A stretch of DNA of 6,214 nucleotides from Desulfuromusa sp. (GTDB taxonomy: Bacteria; Desulfobacterota; Desulfuromonadia; Desulfuromonadales; Geopsychrobacteraceae). The position numbers and the translations under genes were made by a program. This document shows, piece by piece, positions 1 through 5,300 of this stretch. The stretch's first letter is position 1; each line of letters opens with the position of its first letter. The stretch spans positions 1-6,214 of the forward strand of contig JAKIUD010000111.1 in assembly GCA_021647765.1 (NCBI GenBank). Reading direction: 5' to 3'. Below the pieces are notes generated by a model. It was not told the DNA's origin. It was given only the letters and a program-made list of their open reading frames with translations, and did no database searches.

Positions 1-1
1 G

Positions 2-196
2 CCAGTTGAACACCAGAAAAGAATGCGAACTTCCAATAGTATCGAACGACTGAACAAGGAAATCAAAAGACGAACCAGAGTGGCCACTTTATTTCCAAAC
101 GAAGAATCTTTGCTCCGTTTGGTCAGTTCCATACTTGCAGAGATCAGTGACGAATGGGAAACTGGAAAAGTCTATCTCAGCATGGAGACAAAATGA
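2..196 (+). CDS. IS256-family (mutator-type) transposase, C-terminal part
   Basis: This is an open reading frame entering from the left edge, with 64 codons visible and a TGA stop at 194-196. The protein reads RMRTSNSIERLNKEIKRRTR, then VATLFPNEESLLRLV and EWETGKVYLSME. This matches the conserved C-terminal block of IS256/mutator transposases (T-N-xx-E-R-xN-x-E-I-x-R-R-T-R-V, F-P-N-xx-S, then W-x-T-G-x-x-Y-L). These are DDE enzymes that move the insertion sequence, and the final catalytic Glu lies in the NxxERxNxE segment. The rest of the enzyme lies outside the window, so whether the copy is intact cannot be judged. The roughly 40 bp after the stop, up to the motif at 235, should hold the right terminal inverted repeat (it contains TTTTACAGAAAC), but the left end is not available for comparison. 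Confidence 0.88.
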   Translation, partial: PVEHQKRMRTSNSIERLNKEIKRRTRVATLFPNEESLLRLVSSILAEISDEWETGKVYLSMETK

Positions 197-234
197 AATC
201 TGTCGCCATTTTACAGAAACAATGTTGCTTTATC

Positions 235-258
235 AAAGGGGACAGGCGAATTATGCTT
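235..258 (+). repeat. 24-bp RAYT-linked motif, copy A
   Basis: AAAGGGGACAGGCGAATT followed by ATGCTT. It is identical to copy B (315-338), one mismatch from copy C (4653-4676) and four from copy D (6003-6026). Copies A and B lie directly upstream of the HUH transposase gene. The base after the motif, 259, is the first base of a 48-bp copy of hepT sequence. The motif has no strong hairpin of its own, so it is not a classical REP. Confidence 0.85.
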
Positions 259-306
259 CCAAGATAATCATTAATCGAATCAATGGACTCTTTGATATCA
301 AACAAA
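259..306 (+). repeat. 48-bp exact copy of an internal hepT segment
   Basis: Bases 259-306 are identical to 1674-1721 inside the hepT gene and in the same orientation. The flanking bases differ on both sides (258 T versus 1673 C; 307 G versus 1722 T), so the identity is bounded exactly. The segment corresponds to about codons 8-24 of hepT, which is on the minus strand, so a plus-strand transcript of this copy would be antisense to hepT mRNA. It is framed by motif copy A, which it directly abuts, and motif copy B, 8 bp downstream. The donor gene is intact, so this copy is derived from it. Confidence 0.9.
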
Positions 307-314
307 GGCAAGAG

Positions 315-338
315 AAAGGGGACAGGCGAATTATGCTT
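315..338 (+). repeat. 24-bp RAYT-linked motif, copy B
   Basis: Identical over 24 bp to copy A, 80 bp upstream. It is followed by about 57 bp that I do not recognise, then the ribosome binding site of the transposase gene at 396-400. It may mark the left boundary of the transposase element or be a recognition site. Confidence 0.85.
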
Positions 339-406
339 GACTGACCCTCGATCACGCGCTAACTTGTTTTTACATTCAAACCACATATCAATTATGGGAG
401 AATTTT

Positions 407-1336
407 ATGCCCCGCAAACCCCGATTAATCGTTGAAGGCGAAGCTGCTGTCTATCATGTGATGTCACGCACCGTTTTGGATGGCTATGTCCTTGGTGATG
501 CAGAAAAAGATCACCTGCTGCAACTTGTGCAGCACTATTCTTCTGTCTATTTTGTTGATGTCATGGGTTTTTGTCTTATGGGCAACCATTTTCACTTGGT
601 TGTCCGGATGAATCCCGGCGAGGAGTATTCTGATATCGAGGTTAAACGGCGTTATTCGATCTACTATCAGGATGATGATCGGAGGGAAGAACCCCTTCCT
701 GGACAAATTGCCTTATTCCGACATAAGTGGGAGCAACTCTCTGAATTTATGAAAGAAATTAAGCAAACCTTTTCCCGTTATTACAATAAACGCCATAATC
801 GTAAAGGATTTTTCTGGAGTGACCGGTTTAAGAGTGTTCTGGTTGAAAACGGAGAAACGTTAATCAATTGCCTCGCCTATGTTGATCTTAATCCAGTTCG
901 TGCCGGACTTGTCGATCGCCCCGATGATTACCGGTGGAGCTCCCTTGGTTACCACTTACAAACAAACAATAAGAAACAATTCCTCTCTTTAGATTTTGGT
1001 CTCATCGGTGCCGAAAATCTGAACAAAAAACAGCGGTTAAGCAAATATCGGACATTTGTTTATGAAGTCGGTTCACTCAAAACCGACAAGGGAAAGAACA
1101 TCGATCCAAAGATTGTTGCCAGTGAAGCGAAAAAGGAATTTTCCCCATCAAACTGTGACCGGTTTTTATCCAGAACTCGCTATTTTACTGACAGCGGTAT
1201 CATTGGCAGTCGGGAATTTGTCCGGCAATTCTGGGTCAGATTGAAAGCAGAAGATGATAATCCCGATAAACAACCAGTAAGAGTTTCCGGTTTAACCGAG
1301 ATGTTTTCATTGAAACGGCTGAGTGAATTGTCTTGA
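407..1336 (+). CDS. REP-associated (RAYT-like) Y1/HUH transposase, IS200-like fold
   Basis: This 309-residue protein belongs to the Y1-transposase (TnpA_REP-like) family. These enzymes are single-strand DNA endonucleases that cut and join at hairpin-containing repeats. It opens with MPRKPRLIVEGEAAVYHVMS, the usual N-terminus of this clade. The metal-binding HUH motif is H61-F62-H63 in LMGNHFHLVV. The catalytic Tyr is probably Y125 or Y126 in FSRYYNKRHNRKG. It is followed by FFWSDRFKS and the family signature YVDLNPVRAGLVDRPDDYRWSS (from residue 158). Residues from about 190 to 309 form a C-terminal extension with few recognisable motifs. The ATG at 407 is supported by GGGAG at 396-400 with a 6-nt spacer. 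Upstream lie motif copies A and B; downstream is a diverged motif-like stretch (1356-1377). No N- or C-terminal truncation is evident, so it could be active. It converges with hepT. Confidence 0.9.
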   Translation: MPRKPRLIVEGEAAVYHVMSRTVLDGYVLGDAEKDHLLQLVQHYSSVYFVDVMGFCLMGNHFHLVVRMNPGEEYSDIEVKRRYSIYYQDDDRREEPLPGQIALFRHKWEQLSEFMKEIKQTFSRYYNKRHNRKGFFWSDRFKSVLVENGETLINCLAYVDLNPVRAGLVDRPDDYRWSSLGYHLQTNNKKQFLSLDFGLIGAENLNKKQRLSKYRTFVYEVGSLKTDKGKNIDPKIVASEAKKEFSPSNCDRFLSRTRYFTDSGIIGSREFVRQFWVRLKAEDDNPDKQPVRVSGLTEMFSLKRLSELS

Positions 1337-1341
1337 TATTG

Positions 1342-1418
1342 TGGGGATATCTAATAAAAACAGTGAATTATGCGCTTACTGGCACGTCGTTGAATCATCG
1401 GCGGCTTAAATATCCCCA
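1342..1418. repeat. 9-bp inverted repeat enclosing a degenerate motif copy
   Basis: TGGGGATAT at 1342-1350 is the exact reverse complement of ATATCCCCA at 1410-1418. Inside, 1356-1377 reads AAAAACAGTGAATTATGCGC then TT, resembling the 24-bp motif with a deleted G, a substitution and a 2-bp insertion. It is followed by TTACTGGCA, which also occurs at the glycosyltransferase 3' end. The stretch lies between the convergent ends of the transposase and hepT genes and may be the transposase element's right boundary. The right arm overlaps the last codons of hepT. Confidence 0.4.
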
Positions 1419-1744
1419 AGTAAATTATCAACCTGTTTTTTTAGAAGCGGGATATCTTTTGAGATCAAACCCCAGATAATGACATTGTCAACCTGATCAT
1501 AACCGTGAATCACCAGATTTCTTAAGTTAACAATTCTTCTAGAGTCTGAAATAGCAATATTCTGATCAAGTTTAAGAAGTCGATTAGTGGCCTCGCCGAT
1601 AATTTCCAGTTCTCTTTCCACTGCTCGTCTTAGAATTTTTTTCTCAAGGTAGCTCTGGAAATCCCGTTTTTCCCCAAGATAATCATTAATCGAATCAATG
1701 GACTCTTTGATATCAAACAAATATTTTCTTATTTCACGCTGCAT
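1406..1744 (-). CDS. hepT: HepT-like HEPN-domain RNase toxin (DUF86)
   Basis: This 112-residue protein is the toxin of a HepT-MntA type system. HEPN toxins of this family are small all-helical RNases. The active-site motif is R75-N-L-V-I-H80-G-Y82 (Rx4HxY), with the Tyr that the partner nucleotidyltransferase modifies by adding AMP units in characterised systems. Other family features are YLFDIKESIDSINDYLG near the N-terminus and RAVERELEIIGEATNRL in the middle. I chose the ATG at 1742-1744, which starts MQREIRKYLFDI; an upstream ATG at 1777 would add 11 residues deep inside mntA. GGGAAC lies 6 nt upstream of the chosen start. The gene overlaps mntA by 11 bp (1734-1744), so the two are translationally coupled. 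It appears full length and intact. A 48-bp internal piece is duplicated at 259-306. Confidence 0.9.
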   Translation of the reverse strand: MQREIRKYLFDIKESIDSINDYLGEKRDFQSYLEKKILRRAVERELEIIGEATNRLLKLDQNIAISDSRRIVNLRNLVIHGYDQVDNVIIWGLISKDIPLLKKQVDNLLGDI

Positions 1745-2039
1745 AAAGAAGTTCCCGACTTTCATAAATGCTGTCACGTAAAAATGGGTTAATTATAGAA
1801 GCTTCGGTCAATAAATCTATTTTTCTCCGGAATAAACCTTCAAGTTCTTCATGTAGTTTGAAAAAGTTGTCAGTGTAGCGGTCTATGGGGATCTCTTTGA
1901 ATGAAATCAGTATATCAATATCACTTTTGTCATTAAAGCGATCACTGCACACTGAGCCAAAAAAATACATCGTCTTCACGTCATACTTCATACAAAGACG
2001 CTCTATTTCGGGTTTACTTTCAAAAATAAAATTTTGCAT
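1734..2039 (-). CDS. mntA: MntA-like nucleotidyltransferase antitoxin
   Basis: This 101-residue protein is a minimal nucleotidyltransferase of the DNA polymerase beta fold. The signature is G28-S29 followed ten residues later by D40-I-D42 (FFGSVCSDRFNDKSDIDIL, a GSx10DxD motif). A third carboxylate, D75, is in RRKIDLL. In studied HepT-MntA pairs the enzyme neutralises the HEPN toxin by attaching AMP to its active-site Tyr. Start: ATG at 2037-2039, with AGGTGA 7 nt upstream. Its last codons overlap hepT by 11 bp and it is the upstream gene, the usual antitoxin-first order. It starts 65 bp downstream of the truncated vapC, so it may be read through from the vapB promoter or from a promoter in that gap (TATGAT is present on the minus strand). 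All three metal-binding acidic residues are present, so it is predicted active. Confidence 0.9.
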   Translation of the reverse strand: MQNFIFESKPEIERLCMKYDVKTMYFFGSVCSDRFNDKSDIDILISFKEIPIDRYTDNFFKLHEELEGLFRRKIDLLTEASIINPFLRDSIYESRELLYAA

Positions 2040-2104
2040 TATAGTATCACCTGTTTGTTCTGTCAGTTTTTTAAAAACAGTGGAATCATATCTACACTAA
2101 TATT

Positions 2105-2317
2105 TTAGACTTTGCAAGCGGGCGAGGCTGGGATCAGAAGCTCTGTAAAAACCAGAGTGGACATAATCACTGAAATTTCACCGACCTCTATTTTACTGAA
2201 AATTTCTTTTGCTCGCTGGTAATAATGGGGATGTCGTTCCAAAAAGTAGATGATAGTGACGGTGTCAAGGGTGTAGCATTGGCTCTCTGGAAGTTGTGAA
2301 GGATCTAAGCTTTCCAT
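2105..2317 (-). pseudogene. vapC: VapC-like PIN-domain toxin, C-terminally truncated
   Basis: The reading frame encodes 70 residues, whereas PIN toxins usually have about 125-140. After a short N-terminal extension, residues 15-61 follow the PIN fold start: YTLDTVTIIYFLERHPHYYQ with the first catalytic Asp at D18, then GEISVIMSTLVFTELL with the conserved Glu at E59. The sequence then leaves the family (IPASPACKV) and stops. The third and fourth acidic residues of the PIN active site are missing, and only 65 bp remain before mntA, so the distal half was deleted rather than frameshifted. An RNase without these residues should be inactive. The start codon overlaps the end of vapB by 13 bp (2305-2317), the normal coupled arrangement. 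Calling it a PIN remnant is firm; the VapC subgroup is inferred from the AbrB-type partner. Confidence 0.78.
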
Positions 2318-2535
2318 TGATCTCTTTCATTGTCCAGCTCTTCTGCATAATTATGCCAACTGTCGGAACTGCAGGAATCCAATGCATCTAACGCTGATTG
2401 CGGCGACTTGCGGATCATGATGACATTGTTTTCTGCGGTGATTTCGAGTTTGTCTCCTGGATTGATATTTAGTTGACGACGAATTGAAGCCGGGAGAACA
2501 ATTTGCGATTTACTACTAAGTTTTGCTCGTGACAT
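2305..2535 (-). CDS. vapB: AbrB/SpoVT-type (VapB-like) antitoxin
   Basis: This 76-residue protein has an N-terminal swapped-hairpin AbrB DNA-binding domain, SSKSQIVLPASIRRQLNINP followed by GDKLEI and a short beta strand ending in VIMIRKS. The acidic, Trp-containing C-terminal tail (residues 45-76, SSDSWHNYAEELDNERDQWK) is the segment that typically wraps around the toxin. Start: ATG at 2533-2535, with GTGAGG 7 nt upstream. It is the first gene of the vapBC pair and overlaps the truncated vapC by 13 bp. It appears complete, so an antitoxin survives without a functional toxin. It may still act as a repressor of its own promoter (see 2555-2590) or antagonise a related toxin elsewhere. MazE-like is an alternative label; the PIN partner favours VapB. 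Confidence 0.85.
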   Translation of the reverse strand: MSRAKLSSKSQIVLPASIRRQLNINPGDKLEITAENNVIMIRKSPQSALDALDSCSSDSWHNYAEELDNERDQWKA

Positions 2536-2554
2536 AAAATAACCTCACTTCTTG

Positions 2555-2570
2555 CTTTATCTGAGTAAAG
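2555..2570. promoter_or_regulatory. Candidate VapB operator overlapping the -10
   Basis: CTTTATCTGAGTAAAG has 5-bp inverted arms (CTTTA/TAAAG) around a 6-bp centre and covers the predicted -10 of vapB. AbrB-type antitoxins commonly repress their own promoter through such short palindromes. This placement is the only support. Confidence 0.35.
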
Positions 2571-2590
2571 TGATGCTCGGTTCGTGTCAA
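2562..2590 (-). promoter_or_regulatory. Predicted vapB promoter
   Basis: On the minus strand TTGACA (2585-2590) is followed after 17 bp by TACTCA (2562-2567). The -35 is a perfect consensus and the -10 is weak. The -10 lies 27 bp upstream of the vapB ATG, with the GTGAGG ribosome binding site in between. Confidence 0.5.
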
Positions 2591-2725
2591 TGTATTGGTT
2601 CCTGCAAAGTTATGAGTGCAGTCATCCCTTATTTAAATTGGGTGAAGTCTGATCAATGCTGATGGAAAATTAGAATCTTTAACAGCAGATTGACGCAAAT
2701 AAGCGCAAATAGTTCTGAAAAAACT

Positions 2726-2892
2726 GCCGCAGATGAACACAGATAAATGCAGATGAAAAAATCTTTTTTGTTAGAGTTCAATCCAAAAGACAGATTCTAA
2801 GGTTTGGACTCCATCCGATTTCATCCCGTTATTCCTGTCAAAAACTCAGATTTTTTTTGATTTATCTGTACTTATCAGCGTGAATCTGCGGC
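2726..2892. repeat. Inverted-repeat intergenic element upstream of the exosortase gene
   Basis: Bases 2726-2754 (GCCGCAGATGAACACAGATA...) and the reverse complement of 2864-2892 match at about 23 of 29 positions, including the outer 9 bp GCCGCAGAT exactly. A related partial unit, GACGCAAATAAGCGCAAATA, begins near 2692. The interior (about 110 bp) is AT-rich with no reading frame. The same repeat type occurs downstream of the exosortase gene (3854-3942). Apart from this element and the promoters at its two ends, I see nothing in the 2536-3000 gap. Confidence 0.6.
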
Positions 2893-2929
2893 TAAAAAAT
2901 GAAGAATTTCTTTTCTTAAATTAAAGTGG

Positions 2930-2957
2930 TTGTATATTTTCTTCTTGGCGCTATAAT
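2930..2957 (+). promoter_or_regulatory. Predicted promoter of the exosortase gene
   Basis: A perfect -10 hexamer TATAAT (2952-2957) is preceded after 16 bp by TTGTAT (2930-2935), a weak -35. It lies 43 bp upstream of the GTG start. Because the -35 is poor, this promoter may depend on an activator. Confidence 0.45.
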
Positions 2958-3000
2958 CTTTTAGGCTAATTTTCTTTAATGATTGAGGGAGCTTCTATCA

Positions 3001-3837
3001 GTGACAATTCATCAGTTGTCGAAATATTATTTGGGATTGTTTGTGGTTCTTATCATGGGAATCGCGGGTATCTATGTCGGAATTTTGCAGAATCTTTATC
3101 TCGACTGGATGAATGATCCAAATTATTCCCATGGCTTGCTGGTGCCAGTTATTTCGGGCTACTTTATCTGGCAACAGCGGGAAGAACTGGCAAAGCTAGA
3201 GATTAAACCAGCCAACAGTGGTCTTGTCCTAATTGTGTTCGCAATTCTGGTTTTGTTTGCCGGTGTTGCTGCGCAGGAATATTTTTCTAAAAGAGCCTCT
3301 TTTGTTCTTCTGTTGGCCGGGATTATCCTGTTTCTCCTCGGTTGGCAATGGTTGAAGTCGTTGGCTTTGCCAATTGGTTTTCTCTTCTTCATGATTCCTC
3401 TCCCATACGTTGTTTATGATGCAATGGCATTTCCATTGAAACTTTTTGTCGCTAAATTTTCAGTACTCTCTTTGAAGCTGATGGGGGTGGTTGTCTGGCG
3501 TGAAGGGAACATTATTATGTTTCCTCAAACTGTTCTTGAGGTGGCAGATGCCTGTAGTGGTTTGAGGTCATTGATGTCTTTGTTGGCATTGGGGGTGGCG
3601 CTGGCTGTTTTTTCACAAAATAAAATATCCCGACGTATTCTGTTGGTTTTGTTGACGATTCCTATTGCGATATTGACCAATATGATCCGGGTGATTGGAA
3701 CCGGTTTTTTGGCTCAATACTATGGTGCTGCTGTAGCAGAAGGTTTTTTTCACGAATTTGCCGGGATGGGGGTTTTTGTTCTGGCGATGGTGATGTTGTT
3801 TGTGTGTAGTGGTGTTTTACGGAAAGTCTGGCCGTAG
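3001..3837 (+). CDS. Exosortase (EpsH/Xrt family transpeptidase-like membrane protease)
   Basis: This 278-residue polytopic inner-membrane protein is predicted to cleave the C-terminal PEP-CTERM-type sorting signal of exported proteins, typically in exopolysaccharide loci. Family landmarks in order are DWMNDPNYSHGLLVPVISGY (residues about 35-54), several membrane helices, and the catalytic triad. The triad is C185 in DACSGLRS, R230 in TNMIRVIGTG, and H251 in GFFHEFAGMG. I chose GTG at 3001 because GAGGGAG lies at 2985-2991, 9 nt upstream. A TTG at 2983 is in frame but overlaps the ribosome binding site, and a TGA lies just before it. Unlike XrtA/XrtD proteins that carry a fused C-terminal EpsI domain, this one ends after the last helix, and EpsI is encoded separately downstream. 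I cannot assign the exosortase subtype. No PEP-CTERM substrate is in the window. Confidence 0.92.
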   Translation: MTIHQLSKYYLGLFVVLIMGIAGIYVGILQNLYLDWMNDPNYSHGLLVPVISGYFIWQQREELAKLEIKPANSGLVLIVFAILVLFAGVAAQEYFSKRASFVLLLAGIILFLLGWQWLKSLALPIGFLFFMIPLPYVVYDAMAFPLKLFVAKFSVLSLKLMGVVVWREGNIIMFPQTVLEVADACSGLRSLMSLLALGVALAVFSQNKISRRILLVLLTIPIAILTNMIRVIGTGFLAQYYGAAVAEGFFHEFAGMGVFVLAMVMLFVCSGVLRKVWP

Positions 3838-3853
3838 TTTATAGACAAAATTT

Positions 3854-3942
3854 GCCGCAAATAAGTGCTGATTTAATTAAAAATAATTATGACCATGGAT
3901 TCTTTATCCATATATTTGGTCTCATTAGCATTAATCTGCGGC
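3854..3942. repeat. Inverted-repeat element between exosortase gene and epsI
   Basis: GCCGCAAATAAGTGCTGATT at 3854-3873 matches the reverse complement of about 3923-3942 (ATTAATCTGCGGC at the end) with several mismatches. It is the same repeat family as the 2726-2892 element. In its centre a nested hairpin is visible: GACCA (3891-3895) with TGGTC (3917-3921), and ATGGAT (3895-3900) with ATCCAT (3906-3911). It fills most of the 126-bp gap between the two genes and could attenuate or stabilise the transcript; the run-out lacks a clear T-tract. Confidence 0.55.
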
Positions 3943-3963
3943 TAGAAAGATTGTGAGTTTTCT

Positions 3964-4602
3964 ATGCATACAATCAAGTCCTGGCGTTTTTATCTTCTCT
4001 TTGCCCTTCTCGGTATTGCGGCGTTTTATGTCTACACGCGATCTGAGGCCGATGTGCCGATCAGCAAACCGCTGGCTTCTTTCCCTCAAAAAGCCGGTGA
4101 TTGGACGATGACTGGGCAAGCCCGTTTTGATGAGCGGGTGCTGGCGGTGTTGCTGCCGACTGATTACCTTTCGCGCTCCTATGAAGATTCGAAAGGCCAT
4201 CGCCTCTCCATATATATCGGTTTCCATAATGGTGGCCAGAAGAGTGGGCCGATTCATTCTCCTAAGCAGTGTTTACCCGGGAGCGGCTGGAACCGCTTTG
4301 AACAGGGCATCAACAAGGTTAGTATTGGGGAACTATCAATTCCTTATGTTCACGCTATTTATCAGAAGGATACTGAAAAACAGTTGTTTCTTTACTGGTT
4401 TCAAGTGCGTGATGCAATCCTGACCAATGAGTACGCCTTGAAATTGGCAATGATTAAAAATTCAGTTTTAAGTAACCGCCGTGATTCTGCTTTTATCCGC
4501 CTGTCGGTGATGGCAACCGATAACGAAGAGCAGGCCACCCAAATTGGTGAACAGTTTATCCGTGATTTTTATATGGCAATTCAGGAGGCTTTACCCCGTT
4601 GA
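3964..4602 (+). CDS. epsI: EpsI, exosortase-associated periplasmic protein (DUF3485)
   Basis: This 212-residue protein has one N-terminal membrane anchor (about residues 7-25, WRFYLLFALLGIAAFYVYT), so the remainder faces the periplasm. The family signature is H98-S-P-K-Q-C103-L-P-G-S-G-W109, preceded by LSIYIGFHNGGQKSGPIHSP. Further family features are FPQKAGDWTMTG near residue 40 and YWFQVRDAILTNEYALKLAM at about residue 140. EpsI is encoded beside, or fused to, exosortases in exopolysaccharide/PEP-CTERM loci. Its biochemical role is not established, although the conserved His and Cys suggest a catalytic or assembly function. Start: ATG at 3964, with a modest GTGAG 6 nt upstream. It follows the exosortase by 126 bp on the same strand. 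Its TGA overlaps the TTG start of the next ORF (TTGA), with AGGAGG at 4583-4588 inside its last codons. Confidence 0.93.
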   Translation: MHTIKSWRFYLLFALLGIAAFYVYTRSEADVPISKPLASFPQKAGDWTMTGQARFDERVLAVLLPTDYLSRSYEDSKGHRLSIYIGFHNGGQKSGPIHSPKQCLPGSGWNRFEQGINKVSIGELSIPYVHAIYQKDTEKQLFLYWFQVRDAILTNEYALKLAMIKNSVLSNRRDSAFIRLSVMATDNEEQATQIGEQFIRDFYMAIQEALPR

Positions 4603-4652
4603 TTCTGTGGGTGGTGGTTCAGATACAGAGGAGGCAGGTTTTTAGAAGAAAA

Positions 4653-4676
4653 AAAGGGGACAGGCGAATTATACTT
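4653..4676 (+). repeat. 24-bp RAYT-linked motif, copy C, inside the glycosyltransferase remnant
   Basis: Matches copies A and B at 23 of 24 positions (A instead of G at 4673), with an A-rich run immediately 5'. It is read in frame as KGDRRIIL, which keeps the chimeric ORF open. Sequence on its right is glycosyltransferase C-terminal coding; sequence on its left is the gene's first codons plus a basic linker. Confidence 0.85.
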
Positions 4677-4867
4677 TTTGCTCTGGTACTAAACCTCATT
4701 CTGGCATTCAGTTCTCTGTTTTATGCTGTGATTCTTATCCTCCATTTAGGTTTCTACGGCCTGGCTGGATATGGTTTGCTAAAACCTGAGGCATTGGATT
4801 ATACAATTGTAAAAATCCCCCTCTATTTCCTGACGGTTAATGCCGCAATTCTGGTTGCCTGGTATAA

Positions 4868-4913
4868 ATATGTTACTGGCAACCGGATGGTGATGTGGAC
4901 ACCGTCCAGTCGG
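4868..4913 (+). repeat. Glycosyltransferase 3' end, duplicated at 6027-6073, with an 8-bp hairpin
   Basis: The last codons of the glycosyltransferase remnant recur at 6027-6073 with four substitutions and one inserted base. The segment contains a hairpin: GGATGGTG (4885-4892), loop ATGTGGA, CACCGTCC (4900-4907), with one G-T pair. HUH transposases recognise such hairpins, so this segment may be a REP-like substrate, or the structure may be incidental to the coding sequence. Confidence 0.6.
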
Positions 4914-4951
4914 TAAAAGTTAAAGTCAAAATAAGTTTTGTCCACGGAAGG

Positions 4952-4967
4952 TCCGGAAAAATCCGGA
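4952..4967. other. Short hairpin downstream of the glycosyltransferase remnant
   Basis: TCCGG (4952-4956) pairs with CCGGA (4963-4967) around AAAAAT. It is flanked by direct repeats GTCAAAAT (4925-4932 and 4971-4978). There is no T-run, so it is at best a weak terminator. Confidence 0.25.
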
Positions 4968-4982
4968 AAGGTCAAAATCAGC

Positions 4983-5084
4983 CTCTCGCAAAGCACGCGG
5001 AGAACGCCAAGAAGTTCAGCACCAAGAACTGTTTTTTGTAAAAAGCATTTGTAGTGTTTAAGGGCTTTCCTCTGCGTTCTTTGC
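4983..5084. repeat. Imperfect inverted-repeat element, type 2, copy 1
   Basis: GCAAAGCACGCGGAG (4988-5002) pairs with CTCTGCGTTCTTTGC (5070-5084) at 13 of 15 positions. The left arm (4983-5011) recurs at 5301-5329. This is a noncoding intergenic repeat, and the reading frames across it are incidental. The 4917-5360 gap otherwise contains only the short hairpin at 4952, a GGTACC at both 5135-5140 and 5197-5202, and copy 2 of this arm; I see no gene in it. Confidence 0.5.
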
Positions 5085-5300
5085 GCCTCGAGTGAGAGTA
5101 GCGAACGGGCGAGAGATAGATTTGAATTCAAAAAGGTACCTTGATCTTGACTCTGTTTTCTTCCGTGTATTCTGTGAACAAAAAATCATGAGGGGGGGTA
5201 CCTAAGTTGTGGCAAAAAGGGAACTGGTTCGAGGCAAGACCCTGCGGTTTATCCCTTCCATCACATCTATCCCTGAAAGAAATTTTGAATCAAGACCCGT

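Larger units (their letters stand above)
4599..4916 (+). pseudogene. Internally deleted membrane glycosyltransferase remnant (chimeric small membrane ORF)
   Basis: This is an uninterrupted 105-codon frame. It has a strong AGGAGG 10 nt upstream of a TTG start that overlaps the epsI stop, so it is a normally coupled next gene of the operon. The first 10 or so residues (MILWVVVQIQ) look like a membrane-protein start. Residues 19-26 (KGDRRIIL) are encoded by a copy of the 24-bp repeat motif. Residues 27-105 have two hydrophobic helices (about 27-50 and 70-90). The ending, VKIPLYFLTVNAAILVAWYK then YVTGNRMVMWTPSSR, resembles the C-terminus of membrane-bound family-2 glycosyltransferases (IPyF-x-x-x-NxA, G-x-R-x-V-x-W-x-P-x-x-R). 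The catalytic GT-A domain (DxD, QxxRW) is absent, so the gene appears to have lost its middle at the motif. It cannot glycosylate; it may still be translated. Family assignment rests on short motifs. Confidence 0.6.

Noticed and set aside
235..338. Repeat-spacer-repeat resembling a minimal CRISPR or spacer-capture array
   Set aside because: There are only two identical repeats and one intervening piece, the repeat is dispersed elsewhere in the window, no cas-like gene is present, and the intervening piece comes from a chromosomal neighbour. Kept as a copying-junction finding instead.
135..344. 69-codon plus-strand frame ending in KGDRRIMLD
   Set aside because: It starts inside the IS256 transposase coding region in another frame and runs through motif copies and the hepT fragment; no family match or ribosome binding site.
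177..386. 69-codon minus-strand frame containing LFDIKESIDSINDYLG
   Set aside because: The HepT-like residues come only from the 48-bp copied fragment. The rest is repeat and antisense sequence.
259..1721. The 48-bp direct repeat as a target-site duplication flanking the RAYT
   Set aside because: The right copy lies inside an intact hepT gene, the length is far larger than usual target duplications, and HUH transposases of this type do not generate target duplications.
2061..2080. AT-rich symmetric stretch before mntA as a terminator or operator
   Set aside because: The arms (CAGTTTTT versus AAAAACAG) are not reverse complements at their ends, so no stable stem forms.
2983..3000. Upstream TTG start for the exosortase gene
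   Set aside because: The TTG overlaps the GAGGGAG ribosome binding site that correctly serves the GTG at 3001.
3931..4257. 108-codon minus-strand frame
   Set aside because: A shadow of epsI, whose membrane anchor and HSPKQCLPGSGW motif show the plus strand is the real coding strand.
4127..4423. 98-codon plus-strand frame
   Set aside because: It is entirely inside epsI in another frame with no family match.
4823..5131. 102-codon minus-strand frame
   Set aside because: It is antisense to the glycosyltransferase remnant and the type 2 inverted repeat; residues such as EAQRTQRKAL are typical translations of that repeat.
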